From: Luteimonas abyssi
GTDB lineage: Bacteria; Pseudomonadota; Gammaproteobacteria; Xanthomonadales; Xanthomonadaceae
Length of the DNA stretch: 64,000 nt
NCBI RefSeq assembly: GCF_001482195.1
Contig: NZ_KQ759763.1
Coordinates: 1,895,321 to 1,959,320, forward strand
Reading direction: 5' to 3'
Shown: positions 28,401 to 36,214 of the stretch, piece by piece
Position numbering within the stretch: position 1 is the stretch's first letter
How the letters are laid out: each line of letters begins with the position of its first letter
Notes under the pieces: generated by a model
What the model saw: the letters and a program-made list of their open reading frames with translations, nothing else
Databases searched by the model: none
Told to the model about the DNA's origin: nothing
Translations under genes and position numbers: made by a program

Positions 28401-28796
28401 GGTCTGGCGCTGCTGCAGGTGGCTGACGTACTCGCGTGCGGCGGCGCCGCGGGTATCCAGGCGCGGCTTGCCGCGCGCGTCGAGCCTGCGCTCGGGCGCG
28501 GCCAGGCCGCGGGTCTGGCCCTCGTAGGCGCTCAGCGCGGGCTCGCGGAAGACGACGATGTGCGGACCCTGCGCGGCATCGACGCGCCCCGCCGCGGCGG
28601 AGGCCGCGGCGACGGCGGTCGTGCCGCTGCCGGCCGCACCGGCGATGCCGGCCGCGTTCCCCGCGGAGGACGCGGCGGCGACACTGGAGGCTGCCGGGCG
28701 CGCGCCCGGTATCAGGAGGGAGGTACTGGCGAGGGCAGCGGCCGCGAGGGCCAGAAGACCCACGCCGACAGCGACCTTGCGGACACGTGACGACAT
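25431..28796 (-). CDS. Secreted subtilisin-like serine protease (S8) with PA insertion
   Basis: The 1121-residue protein starts with a basic signal sequence (to about residue 34), then an Ala/Ser/Gly-rich linker and an I9-type propeptide (about 78-185, HIVVFREPALSAY to MFVEAYRED). The S8 domain carries Asp225 (GIIDTG), His305 (NSHGSHVAS), oxyanion Asn411 (SAGNSGPG) and Ser638 (NGTSMASPHHAG). A protease-associated domain is inserted at about 455-575. The C-terminal 450 residues are beta-rich, with Fn3-like and jelly-roll-like character and Cys pairs. It should be an exported extracellular protease. It has its own terminator and lies in a single-gene unit. The ATG at 28796 gives MSSRVRKVAVGVG. 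Confidence 0.93.
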   Translation of the reverse strand: MSSRVRKVAVGVGLLALAAAALASTSLLIPGARPAASSVAAASSAGNAAGIAGAAGSGTTAVAAASAAAGRVDAAQGPHIVVFREPALSAYEGQTRGLAAPERRLDARGKPRLDTRGAAAREYVSHLQQRQTGHERAIAQRLQRPVRVDHRMQHAINAVVLPLADHEVRAVEAMPEVMFVEAYREDPLDTDTGPRHIGAGPVWDGSNPGAPAGYQGEGVVFGIIDTGINFGSPSFAEVDPVDGYTHVNPLGDGVYLGTCAPGGVDEGRCNAKLIGGYNFVCGEPGNQCGLANVREEPGFGDTNSHGSHVASTAAGNRRDVDFRGNARRISGVAPRGHIVAFDTCYTVISTGQGSCPNVSTTRAINQAVADGVVDVLNYSIGGGGSPWTDAVSMAFLNASNAGIYVAASAGNSGPGPNTMGHLQPWVASTAASQHGRGAFVVTLQVTGPAPVPEPLTPVLLVEGTNGVPHESAIPGTTPLRVSADYDGAADGCEGYPAGYFEGAIALVRRGTCSFTIKTDAAAAAGARVVLIANNAEGALTPSVPDTTIPAFGVTLEDGIALRDFARAHDDATAGIGYPPLPAPNTADALGAFSSRGPAGTFDLVKPDLTAPGVAVLAVDAGDQITGFEQALSLKNGTSMASPHHAGAAGLVRQARPDWSVPEIKSALALTAEQEVYTEDTVTLATPFGKGSGRIAVDRAINAGLVMHETGDNYLAADPAQGGDVSALNQPSIGSARCFRNCSFVRTFRNPTDTAQTYRIRLDGVRGGVTPANVSIAPGATRSIRVLINSTDLPTDGSWHFGQVVMEPVGATVGNAPRPTLRLPVAISVPPPAVSVPDAVSLSLQQGRSGTALGSVANVGGSTLDYAATTSGNGALRLVAQLRGAITNGYRGVWRTDAGNPAAQFAAEDFVLPVETRITSLFTEGFVVGGGTFSTVASSVGWAIFPDAGGVPAGNPASAPQTAVWRHATTPAGAGVVLNGANFGLDLVAAGQNVVLPAGRYWLVAYARTPYASSWAWFAAPQGDGSFATISLDANGNGAWATNNAFAGLSLQVAGEVPCGAPWIGQVTPASGQLAPEASRPTRVMISSSGLSAGRHVGSYCVESNDPAAPRVAAPVILTVTP

Positions 28797-29018
28797 GCGA
28801 TTTCCCCTTTCGTGCGAATGGTCCTTGCATGGGCGCGCGCCACCGGTCCCATCACGGTGTCCTCGCGCCCGCATGTGCATCCGGCCCCCCTGACCGATCC
28901 TTCGATCGCCCGATGCCCGCCCGTTATACACCGATTCGCCGCCCGGGCACCCGCCGCCCTCCGTCCAGCGCACGCCAGCAACCGGCACACCCGAGGCCTG
29001 TCGGCCGCGATGGACCGG

Positions 29019-29717
29019 TCAGTGCCGGTCGCGCAGGATCAGCAGATAGACCCCGACCACCCAGATGCTCGCCGCCATCCAGCCGGCGACGATGTCCGAC
29101 GGGTAGTGCACGCCCAGATACACCCGCGACAGGCCGACCATCGGCACGAACACCGCCATCGCCGCCAGCACCCAGCGCCGCCAACGCGTGGGCCATGCCA
29201 GCAGGATCAACACCAGCGCCAGCGACATCGAGCCCATCGCGTGGCCGCTGGGAAAGCTGTAGGTGGCCTCCGGCGCGATCGACTCCCACAGCGCCGGCCG
29301 GTCGCGTGCGAACAGGCGCTTGGTCGCCATGTTCAGCAGCCCGGACCCGGCCAGCGCGGCGGCGGCGAACACGCCGGCGCGAAACCGTCGACGCCACAAC
29401 AGCACCGCGACCAGCACGATGTCGGCCGGCACCACACCCCAGGCGTACCCGATCTCGGAGAAGAACAGGAACACCCGGTCGAAACCGTCATGGGCCATCG
29501 TCTGGGCGAACAGCAGGATCGGCTCGTCGAACGGCAGCCCGTCGGACTCGTGGATCTCGTCGGCCAGTTCCGCGAAGACCCACATCGGCAACAGCACCCC
29601 AGCGAACAGCAGCAGCAACGCCCCGCTGTGACGTCGCACCACGTCGCGCACGGCCGACACCACCGCGTGCGCGCGGCTCCCGCCGCCGGACTCAACCGGC
29701 GCGGGTCTGTCGCCCAT
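29019..29717 (-). CDS. PAP2-family membrane phosphatase
   Basis: The 232-residue protein has six hydrophobic segments and the three-part phosphatase signature: Lys133 to Arg140-Pro141 (KRLFARDRP), PSGH (156-159) and [12 protein letters not shown] (Arg198, His204, Asp208). Members dephosphorylate lipid phosphates such as phosphatidic acid, phosphatidylglycerol phosphate or undecaprenyl pyrophosphate at the periplasmic face. Its ATG lies 26 bp inside the 3' end of ispG. That overlap with an isoprenoid-pathway gene makes undecaprenyl pyrophosphate recycling an attractive but unproven role. Confidence 0.9.
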   Translation of the reverse strand: MGDRPAPVESGGGSRAHAVVSAVRDVVRRHSGALLLLFAGVLLPMWVFAELADEIHESDGLPFDEPILLFAQTMAHDGFDRVFLFFSEIGYAWGVVPADIVLVAVLLWRRRFRAGVFAAAALAGSGLLNMATKRLFARDRPALWESIAPEATYSFPSGHAMGSMSLALVLILLAWPTRWRRWVLAAMAVFVPMVGLSRVYLGVHYPSDIVAGWMAASIWVVGVYLLILRDRH

Positions 29718-31008
29718 AGCGTCGATCCACGTAGTCGTCGATCAGCGCGACGAATTCCTGCGCGATCCCCTCCCCGCGCAGGGTGACGGTCTTTTCCCCG
29801 TCCACGAACACCGGTGCGGACGGTGCCTCGCCCGTGCCCGGCAGGGAGATGCCGATGTTGGCGTGCCGCGACTCGCCCGGCCCGTTCACCACGCAGCCCA
29901 TCACCGCCAGCGTCATCGTCTCGGCGCCCGGGTGCGAGATCTTCCACTCAGGCATCTTCGCGCGCACGTGCTCCTGCACCACCTTCGCCAGTTCCTGGAA
30001 GAACTCGGACGTGGTGCGGCCGCAACCGGGGCAGGCGGTGACCATGGGCGTGAATGCGCGCAGGCCCATGGTCTGCAGCAGCTCCTGGGCGACCACGACC
30101 TCCTGGGTGCGCGATGCACCGGGCTCCGGCGTCAGCGAAATGCGGATGGTGTCGCCGATGCCTTCCTGCAACAGCACCGACAGCGCCGCGCTCGACGCCA
30201 CGATGCCCTTGCTGCCGATACCGGCCTCGGTCAGGCCCAGGTGCAGGGCGAAATCCGACCGCAGGGCCAGATCACGGTAGACCGCGATCAACTCCTGGAC
30301 GCCGCTGACCTTGGCCGACAGCACGATCTTCTCGCGCGGCAGCCCGAGTTCGACCGCGCGCTCGGCCGAGTCCAGCGCCGAACGGATCAACGCCTCGCGC
30401 AGCACACGCCCGGCATCCCAGGGCTGGGCGCGCTGCGCGTTCTCGTCCATCAGCGCGGCGGCCAGCGCCTGGTCCAGCGACCCCCAGTTGGCGCCGATCC
30501 GCACCGGCTTGCCGTAGCGGATCGCGAACTCGATCAACTGGGCGAACTGCAGGTCCTTCTTCTTGCCGAAGCCGACGTTGCCGGGATTGATCCGGTACTT
30601 GGCGAGCGCTTCCGCGCAGGCGGGCTCGCGCTCCAGCAGCTGATGCCCGTTGTAGTGGAAGTCGCCGATGATCGGCACCTCGATACCCTGCATCGCCAGG
30701 CGTTCGACGATGCGCGGCACCGCTGCGGCGGATTCGGGATTGTTCACCGTGATCCGGACCAGTTCGGAGCCGGCCCGCCACAGCGCGGCGATCTGCTTGG
30801 CCGTGCCCGCCACGTCGGCCGTGTCGGTGTTGGTCATCGACTGCACCACCACCGGTGCATCGCCGCCGACCGCAACCTGGCCGATCCGGACCTGCCGGGT
30901 GGCGCGACGCGCCGCCGCACCGAAGGAGGCGGCCGGCGCGGCCGGCGACCGGTCTACCGGAGCATCCGCCGCGGGCGCGGAGGGAAGGGGCGAGGGTTGC
31001 GCTGACAT
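29692..31008 (-). CDS. ispG: 4-hydroxy-3-methylbut-2-en-1-yl diphosphate synthase (IspG)
   Basis: The 438-residue iron-sulfur enzyme of the MEP pathway has [14 protein letters not shown] near the N-terminus, the TIM-barrel segment IGDFHYNG and RINPGNVG, and the [4Fe-4S] ligands in ACPGCGR and GCVVNGPGE. It carries an Ala/Pro-rich leader of about 33 residues before the conserved start of homology. The true start could be a little downstream, but the ATG at 31008 is the first that avoids the divergent regB leader. It reduces MEcPP to HMBPP, feeding ubiquinone and undecaprenyl synthesis. Confidence 0.95.
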   Translation of the reverse strand: MSAQPSPLPSAPAADAPVDRSPAAPAASFGAAARRATRQVRIGQVAVGGDAPVVVQSMTNTDTADVAGTAKQIAALWRAGSELVRITVNNPESAAAVPRIVERLAMQGIEVPIIGDFHYNGHQLLEREPACAEALAKYRINPGNVGFGKKKDLQFAQLIEFAIRYGKPVRIGANWGSLDQALAAALMDENAQRAQPWDAGRVLREALIRSALDSAERAVELGLPREKIVLSAKVSGVQELIAVYRDLALRSDFALHLGLTEAGIGSKGIVASSAALSVLLQEGIGDTIRISLTPEPGASRTQEVVVAQELLQTMGLRAFTPMVTACPGCGRTTSEFFQELAKVVQEHVRAKMPEWKISHPGAETMTLAVMGCVVNGPGESRHANIGISLPGTGEAPSAPVFVDGEKTVTLRGEGIAQEFVALIDDYVDRRYGRQTRAG

Positions 31009-31117
31009 GCGCGCATTTTAGCCGGCCGCCGGTGCGTCCGCATGACGGCCGCCGCAACGTGCGCTGCGACGATCTGCCACACCCGCCCGCGGCCCGCGCC
31101 ACGTACCATCCCGGGCC

Positions 31118-32377
31118 ATGCCGCACGCCGCCGCCTCGCTCGTCCGCAGCCTGTACGTCCTGCGCTGGATCGCCGTGGCCGGCCAGGCGCTGGCGGTCGT
31201 CTTCGCGACGACGCACCTGGGCCTGCCGCTGGCGGCCGGTCCGCTGTGGACTGCGATCGGCCTGCTCGCCCTGTTCAATCTCGCCGTCGGGCTGCGCCTG
31301 CGCCGTGACGGGGACACGCGGCCGGGCGAGGCGTTCGCCCACATCCTCCTCGACACCGCGGTCCTGGCCTGGCTGGTGGCCTGGAGCGGGGGCATCGCCA
31401 ATCCGTTCGCGTCGCTGTTCCTGCTGCCGGTCGCGTTCGCCGCGCTCACCCTCCCCGCCGCCTGGGCGATCGCCGCGGCCGCGGCCGGTGTGGGCGGCTA
31501 TCTGTTCGCGGTGATGCTCGCGCGCCCCCTGCCCCACATGCATGGCGACGGCCTCGACCTGCATCTGGCCGGGATGGCGGTCAACTTCCTGCTGTCGGTC
31601 GTGTTCGTCGTGTACTTCCTGCTGCGCCTGGCCACGGAGCGTGACCGGCGGGAGCGCGAACTGGCCGCGTTGCGCGAACGTTTCGCCCGCAACGAGGGCA
31701 TCGTCGCCCTGGCGACCCATGCCGCCTCGGTGGCGCACGAACTCAATACACCGCTGGCGACGATGGGACTGCTCCTCGACGAACTCGACGCCGAGCCGCT
31801 GCCACCACAAGCCGTCCGCGACGTCTCGACGCTGCGCCAGCTCGTGGACACCTGCAGCCGCCGGGTGCGCTCGCTCGCCGATCCGGCCGACCCGGCCGAC
31901 CCGGAGCACCCCGCTACCGTCGACCTGGACCGCCTGCTCGACCACTGGACGCAGATGCGTTCCACCGTGGCGCTGCGGCGGACCGGGAACCTGCCGCCGG
32001 GCACCCGCCTCGACCGGGCGCTGGGCCATCTGCTGCTGGTGCTGCTCAACAACGCGGCAGACGCCGGCGAGGCCGCGGGCGAAGCCGGCATCGAGTGCGA
32101 TCTGCGGATCGACGGCGCCGATCTGCAGGGTCGCATCCGCGATCGCGGGGCCGGCTTCGACGCGCATGCACCGTTCCTGCCGGTGCTGTTCAGGACCACC
32201 AAGACCGACGGCCTGGGCGTCGGGCTGGCCCTGTCGCATGCGGCGCTGGAGCAGCTCGGCGGCACACTGACCGCCGAGGAGGCCGAGGATGGCGGCGCGG
32301 TGTTGCGATTCAGCGCGCCGCGACGGGCCGCCCTGCCCGATTCCGCCGGACAAGGCCTCATCGGGGCCAGCTCATGA
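31118..32377 (+). CDS. regB: Redox-sensing histidine kinase, RegB/PrrB/ActS family
   Basis: The 419-residue kinase has six hydrophobic segments (about 12-170) and the quinone-binding signature GGIANPF at 91-97. The H-box ASVAHELNTPL places the phosphorylated His at 207. Cys246, 39 residues later, lies where RegB carries its redox-active cysteine (40 residues after the His). The ATP domain has LLNNAADAG and GLGVGLALSHA. RegB autophosphorylates under reducing or low-oxygen conditions and signals to RegA. Two short DPADPADPE repeats precede the ATPase domain. It overlaps regA by four bases (ATGA) and diverges from ispG. Confidence 0.9.
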   Translation: MPHAAASLVRSLYVLRWIAVAGQALAVVFATTHLGLPLAAGPLWTAIGLLALFNLAVGLRLRRDGDTRPGEAFAHILLDTAVLAWLVAWSGGIANPFASLFLLPVAFAALTLPAAWAIAAAAAGVGGYLFAVMLARPLPHMHGDGLDLHLAGMAVNFLLSVVFVVYFLLRLATERDRRERELAALRERFARNEGIVALATHAASVAHELNTPLATMGLLLDELDAEPLPPQAVRDVSTLRQLVDTCSRRVRSLADPADPADPEHPATVDLDRLLDHWTQMRSTVALRRTGNLPPGTRLDRALGHLLLVLLNNAADAGEAAGEAGIECDLRIDGADLQGRIRDRGAGFDAHAPFLPVLFRTTKTDGLGVGLALSHAALEQLGGTLTAEEAEDGGAVLRFSAPRRAALPDSAGQGLIGASS

Positions 32378-32925
32378 ACGGCCTGCTGGTCGACGACGAC
32401 CCGATCTATCTGCAGGCCCTGGCCCGCGCGCTGACGCGCCGTGGCCTCGACTGCGCGACCGCGGCCACCCCTGCGGCCGCCCTGGCCCAGGCCAGGCGAT
32501 ACCCGCCGGACTTCGCGTTGCTCGACCTGAAACTGGCCGAGCACAGCGGCCTGGCGCTCATCGCGCCGCTACGGGAGATCCGTGCCGACATGCGGATCCT
32601 GCTGGTGACCGGCTATGCCAGCGTCGCCACGGCCGTGGAGGCGATCAAACGGGGTGCGGACGACTACCTGCCCAAACCGGTGTCGGCCGACGCCCTGATG
32701 CAGGCACTGCAGCGCGCACCCAGTCCCGTCGCGGCATCCGCTTCGACCGAAATCGAAACGTTGACGATGATCCCGCTGCACCGGCTGGAGTGGGAGCACA
32801 TCCAGCAGGCGCTCGCCGAAACCGGCGGCAACATTTCGGCGACCGCGCGGTTGCTCGGGATGCATCGGCGGACACTGCAGCGAAAACTCTCGAAACGCCC
32901 TGGTGCCGAGCGCATCCCGCGCTGA
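32374..32925 (+). CDS. regA: Response regulator RegA/PrrA/ActR
   Basis: The 183-residue protein has a receiver domain with acidic residues Asp7-9, phosphoacceptor Asp51 (LLDLKL), Thr in VTGYAS and Lys in LPKPVS, a linker, and a Fis-type helix-turn-helix (GGNISATARLLGMHRRTLQRKLSKR region, about 146-170) nearly identical in pattern to RegA. It is translationally coupled to regB. RegA regulators control terminal oxidases, electron transport and central metabolism in response to redox state. Targets in this organism are unknown. Confidence 0.9.
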   Translation: MNGLLVDDDPIYLQALARALTRRGLDCATAATPAAALAQARRYPPDFALLDLKLAEHSGLALIAPLREIRADMRILLVTGYASVATAVEAIKRGADDYLPKPVSADALMQALQRAPSPVAASASTEIETLTMIPLHRLEWEHIQQALAETGGNISATARLLGMHRRTLQRKLSKRPGAERIPR

Positions 32926-33002
32926 CGGAGGCCATTCCCTCGCGTATCCACGGGCCGCCACGCGGCCCGCGTCCCCGGATCCGTGAAATCCGCGTCTCCC
33001 CT

Positions 33003-33034
33003 CATGCCGGGCCCGGCCGACCGGGCCGGGCATG
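33003..33034. terminator. Hairpin between convergent regA and the copper chaperone gene
   Basis: A 14-bp G+C-rich stem with one mismatch (33003-33016 with 33021-33034) and a 4-nt loop, 8 bp from the end of the chaperone gene. It has no U tract on either side, but its position between convergent genes suits a bidirectional terminator. A smaller hairpin lies near 32948-32966. Confidence 0.5.
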
Positions 33035-33042
33035 ACCGGCGA

Positions 33043-33612
33043 TCAGTGTCCGTGCCCGTCTTCCCCGTGCGCCGTACCGTGCGCGCCGTGATCGCCATGC
33101 CCAGCGGGCTGTTCCGTGGCCGAACGCACCTCGAAGGTGACCGGCACACGACCGGCCCGCTCGAACACCAGGGTCGCCTCCACCTGCGTACCCGGCGCCA
33201 GTCCGGCATCGGGCGCGATCAGCATCAGGTGATCGCCGCCGGGGGCCAGCGCGACGCGGCCGCGCGAAGGCACCACCACCCCGTCGACGCGTTCGCGCAT
33301 CTGCATCACGCCGTCGGTCTCGCGCATCTCGTGGATCTCGACGCGCTCGGCCGCCGCCGTCTCCACGCCGAGCAGGCGGTCGTCGCCTTCGCCGTTGGCG
33401 ATCTGCAGATAGCCGGCCGCCACCGGGGCCGGCGGTGGCGGCAGCCGGATCCACGGCGCCTCGACGGTCAGCGCATCGGGCTCTGCCGCGGCCGCATCCG
33501 CATGGCCATCCGCCTCGTACGAAGTCGGCGTGTCGTGGCCCTCTTGCGGAGAGCCTCCGCAACCGGCCAGCAGCACGGCCAGGGCGACACAGGAAGCGAT
33601 TCGGAACGTCAC
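33043..33612 (-). CDS. PCuAC-type periplasmic copper chaperone (lipoprotein)
   Basis: The 189-residue protein starts with GTG (33612) preceded by GAGGAG. It has a lipobox VLLAGC with Cys18, an Asp/Glu/His-containing linker and the PCuAC/DUF461 domain with the Cu(I) motif HEM-x10-15-MxM and later GGDHLML (His and Met ligands). The C-terminus is a His-rich tail (HGDHGAHGTAHGEDGHGH) that could bind Cu(II). PCuAC proteins deliver copper to the CuA or CuB site of cytochrome oxidases. It follows the TonB-receptor gene on the same strand. Three 11-bp direct repeats lie immediately upstream. Confidence 0.92.
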   Translation of the reverse strand: MTFRIASCVALAVLLAGCGGSPQEGHDTPTSYEADGHADAAAAEPDALTVEAPWIRLPPPPAPVAAGYLQIANGEGDDRLLGVETAAAERVEIHEMRETDGVMQMRERVDGVVVPSRGRVALAPGGDHLMLIAPDAGLAPGTQVEATLVFERAGRVPVTFEVRSATEQPAGHGDHGAHGTAHGEDGHGH

Positions 33613-33621
33613 GGCAATCTC

Positions 33622-33654
33622 CTCATCTGGACCTCATTTCGAACTCATCTGGTA
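33622..33654 (-). repeat. Three 11-bp phased direct repeats at the copper chaperone start
   Basis: On the plus strand CTCATCTGGAC, CTCATTTCGAA and CTCATCTGGTA follow one another without gaps, each starting exactly 11 bp after the previous (33622, 33633, 33644). On the coding strand the unit closest to the gene merges with the ribosome-binding site (GATGAGGAG). A helical-turn period directly at a start region suggests a binding site for a regulator contacting one DNA face, or a leader-RNA element. Confidence 0.55.
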
Positions 33655-33860
33655 CGCGGGCCGGCACGAATGCTCGCGTGCGGGTCCGCAGCGGAAGACA
33701 GTATCGCCCGTCACGCGTCATGGCGCCTTGCGTCATGCGCGCCTGCTGCACGCAGATCCGTCCGCCGAACCCGCACGGGATCCGCACGAGATCCGGGAGA
33801 CGCCCCGCCATCGCCGGCGGCCGCAACGCACGAGCGAGGGCGCAAGGGCACGGCGCTCGC

Positions 33861-36059
33861 TCAGAACGCGGCCCTCAACTCGAGTTCGACCGAGCGCGGT
33901 TCGCCCAGATACACCATCTGCGTACCGATCGCATGCAGCACATGGATCCGGTCGGCCAAGTTGCGCCCGCGCACCGTCATCGCCCACCGCGGCGAGGGAC
34001 GCCAGCGCACATGCGCGCCCCACAGCGCGTAACCGGCCGTTTCCACCGTCTTGGCATTGTCCGCATGACGCGAAGCCACCGCACGCAGATCGGTGCCAGC
34101 CGACCAGATGGGCGAGATCGCGTACTCCAGCCACAGGTTGCCCACGCGTGCCGGCGTGTTGGCCGGTCGATTGCCGGCGCGCGAGACCGGCACGCCGGCG
34201 ACGTTCTCGACGAAGTCGTCAAGGCGCGCATCGACCCAGCCGACATTGGCCTGCACGCGCAATGCATCCACCGGCCGCAGGTCGAGCGTGGCTTCCAGCC
34301 CGCGTGCGGATTGCCGTCCCACCGGCAGCGTCTCACCAGGTCTGTCCGGATCGGCGATGGCCAGATTCTCGCGCACCAGCCGATAGGCGGCGAAGGTGGC
34401 GGTCGCGCGACCATCGGCGATGTCCAGCTTGCCGCCGGCTTCGATCTGGCGCCCACGGCTGAGGTCGAAGTCGCGCAGCACCGAAAACCCTGCCGTCGAC
34501 AACACGCCGGCGGGCGGGTCGGCGGCGGTGCTCGCCTGCGCATACACCGTCGCCGCCGGTGCGATGTCGTAGGTCAGGCCCAGCCGGCCCGTGGTCGGCG
34601 CGTACGACTGCGACCACCGCGCCGGGCTGGCGGCCGTCGGCATGCGGTGGTTGACGACATCCAGTTGGATCCGGTCGTGGCGCAGGCCGGCGGTCAGCCC
34701 GAGGCGCGCGCCCAGGCGCGTGAGGGTCTCGACCGACAGCGCCGCGGTCCGCACGCGGTTGGTGGCACCGGGCACGTGGCCGGGCGCGGTTCCCGGAATG
34801 GCGAAGAAGCGCCCCGGCACCTGCGCATCGATCGGCACGAGATCGATTTCGCCCGCGATGGACTGCGGAAACCGCGTCTGCCGGTTGTGGCTCAGCTCCA
34901 GCCCTGCCGTCCATTGCGAGGGCCGTCCGGCCAGCGTCGTGCTGCGGTGCCAGTCGGTGCGGTTGCCGGTGACCTGGTGGTCGTGACGCTGCTGCAGCAC
35001 GCCGGACCGCGCCACGCCGTCGCGGTCGGGATCCCAGCGGTAACTCTCCACGTTGCGGTAATCGCGCAGGGCGTCGTAGCGGTAAAGCGTATTGGTGATA
35101 CGCCCGAGACGGCCGCCATCCCACGTCAGCAACGAACGTCCCCACATCACTTCCTGCGCGTAGAAGCCGTCGGCCACGTTGTAGTTGCGGCCGACCGCGC
35201 CGGGCAGCGCGTGCAGTCGGCCCGAGGCACCGGACGTGGCGGGCGATCCCCAGTAGACCCGGGGGTTGTGCTCGTCCTGATATTCCAGCGCGAGGGTGTG
35301 GACCAGACGCGGCGATGGCCGCGACGCAAGCGAGGCCGCCACCGTCCAGGCCTCGCGCCGCTCCGCGTCGACCCAGCCGTCGCGGGCGCTTCGGCTCGCG
35401 TCGAACCGCAGCGCGTGGACCGCGGCGTCGCCTCCGAAGCGGTGGTTGACGCCACCGGCCAGCACGCGCACGTCATGGGAACCGGCGCTCGCCGTCGCAC
35501 CGGCGTCGTCGGCATCGAATCCCGCGATCCGGGTGACGTAGTCGATCGCCCCGCCGACGGCACCGGCACCGTGCAGGAACCCCGAAGGTCCGCCGATCGC
35601 ATCGATCCGCTCGTAGATCCAGGCATCCACCGGCCGCGCGGCGATGGTGGCGTACTTCACGTCGATACCGTTGAACAGCTGGGTGATCTGGCCACCGGAG
35701 AATCCACGCCAGGTCACGGTGTTGCCGTGCCCCGGCGGCGACGCCACCACCAGCCCGGGAACGGCCGACAGCGCGTCGGCGGTGGAGCGCACGCCACGTG
35801 CGTCGAGGGTGTCGCGGTCGATCGCGAACACCGAGGCCGGCGTGTCCCGCGCCGATACCCGCAGGCGCGAGCCACCCGGCGCCGGCCGATCCAGCGCCGA
35901 GCGCACACCGCGCACGTCGATCCGGTCTAAGGTCACCGGGTCCGCCGACGACGACGCATTCGGATCCTGCCCGCCCGCCGAGGCCGGCGCGACCAGGACG
36001 ACACCCTGCAACGCGACGGCGACACAGGCACACAGCGGCGGACGACGGCGGGCGGGCAT
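33861..36059 (-). CDS. TonB-dependent receptor (siderophore/copper-receptor type)
   Basis: The 732-residue outer-membrane protein has a signal peptide (MPARRRPP then CACVAVALQGVVLVAPASA), a plug domain (about 45-165: TPASVFAIDRDTLDARG, ADALSAVPGLVVAS, GFLHGAGAVGGAIDYVTR) and a 22-strand barrel ending in ELRAAF with a terminal Phe. The sequence is closest in style to FhuE/YncD-like siderophore receptors. The only functional clue is the PCuAC gene 248 bp downstream on the same strand, which suggests copper or a metallophore. An alternative in-frame ATG at 36092 exists; 36059 gives the better signal peptide. No Fur box was recognised upstream. Confidence 0.88.
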   Translation of the reverse strand: MPARRRPPLCACVAVALQGVVLVAPASAGGQDPNASSSADPVTLDRIDVRGVRSALDRPAPGGSRLRVSARDTPASVFAIDRDTLDARGVRSTADALSAVPGLVVASPPGHGNTVTWRGFSGGQITQLFNGIDVKYATIAARPVDAWIYERIDAIGGPSGFLHGAGAVGGAIDYVTRIAGFDADDAGATASAGSHDVRVLAGGVNHRFGGDAAVHALRFDASRSARDGWVDAERREAWTVAASLASRPSPRLVHTLALEYQDEHNPRVYWGSPATSGASGRLHALPGAVGRNYNVADGFYAQEVMWGRSLLTWDGGRLGRITNTLYRYDALRDYRNVESYRWDPDRDGVARSGVLQQRHDHQVTGNRTDWHRSTTLAGRPSQWTAGLELSHNRQTRFPQSIAGEIDLVPIDAQVPGRFFAIPGTAPGHVPGATNRVRTAALSVETLTRLGARLGLTAGLRHDRIQLDVVNHRMPTAASPARWSQSYAPTTGRLGLTYDIAPAATVYAQASTAADPPAGVLSTAGFSVLRDFDLSRGRQIEAGGKLDIADGRATATFAAYRLVRENLAIADPDRPGETLPVGRQSARGLEATLDLRPVDALRVQANVGWVDARLDDFVENVAGVPVSRAGNRPANTPARVGNLWLEYAISPIWSAGTDLRAVASRHADNAKTVETAGYALWGAHVRWRPSPRWAMTVRGRNLADRIHVLHAIGTQMVYLGEPRSVELELRAAF

Positions 36060-36214
36060 GTCGGCGGGTCTCGAAACGCGGGATCGCCGCATAGCGTAGG
36101 AACCGGAACCTGCCGCGCCCATGCGACCGAGTGTCGCAGCCGAGCCCGCACATGCCGCATCGCCCGCATGCGTCGTCTCACGATACGCGCGCATGCAGCC
36201 GGTATCCTGTCGGC

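Noticed and set aside
25254-28790. 1178-codon open frame on the plus strand opposite the subtilase gene
   Set aside because: It is a G+C-driven antisense shadow with Arg/Gly/His-rich low-complexity sequence and no domain; the minus-strand frame has an intact S8 triad.
28923-28928. TATAAC box upstream of the subtilase gene
   Set aside because: No -35 at a suitable distance and no extended -10; too weak to call.
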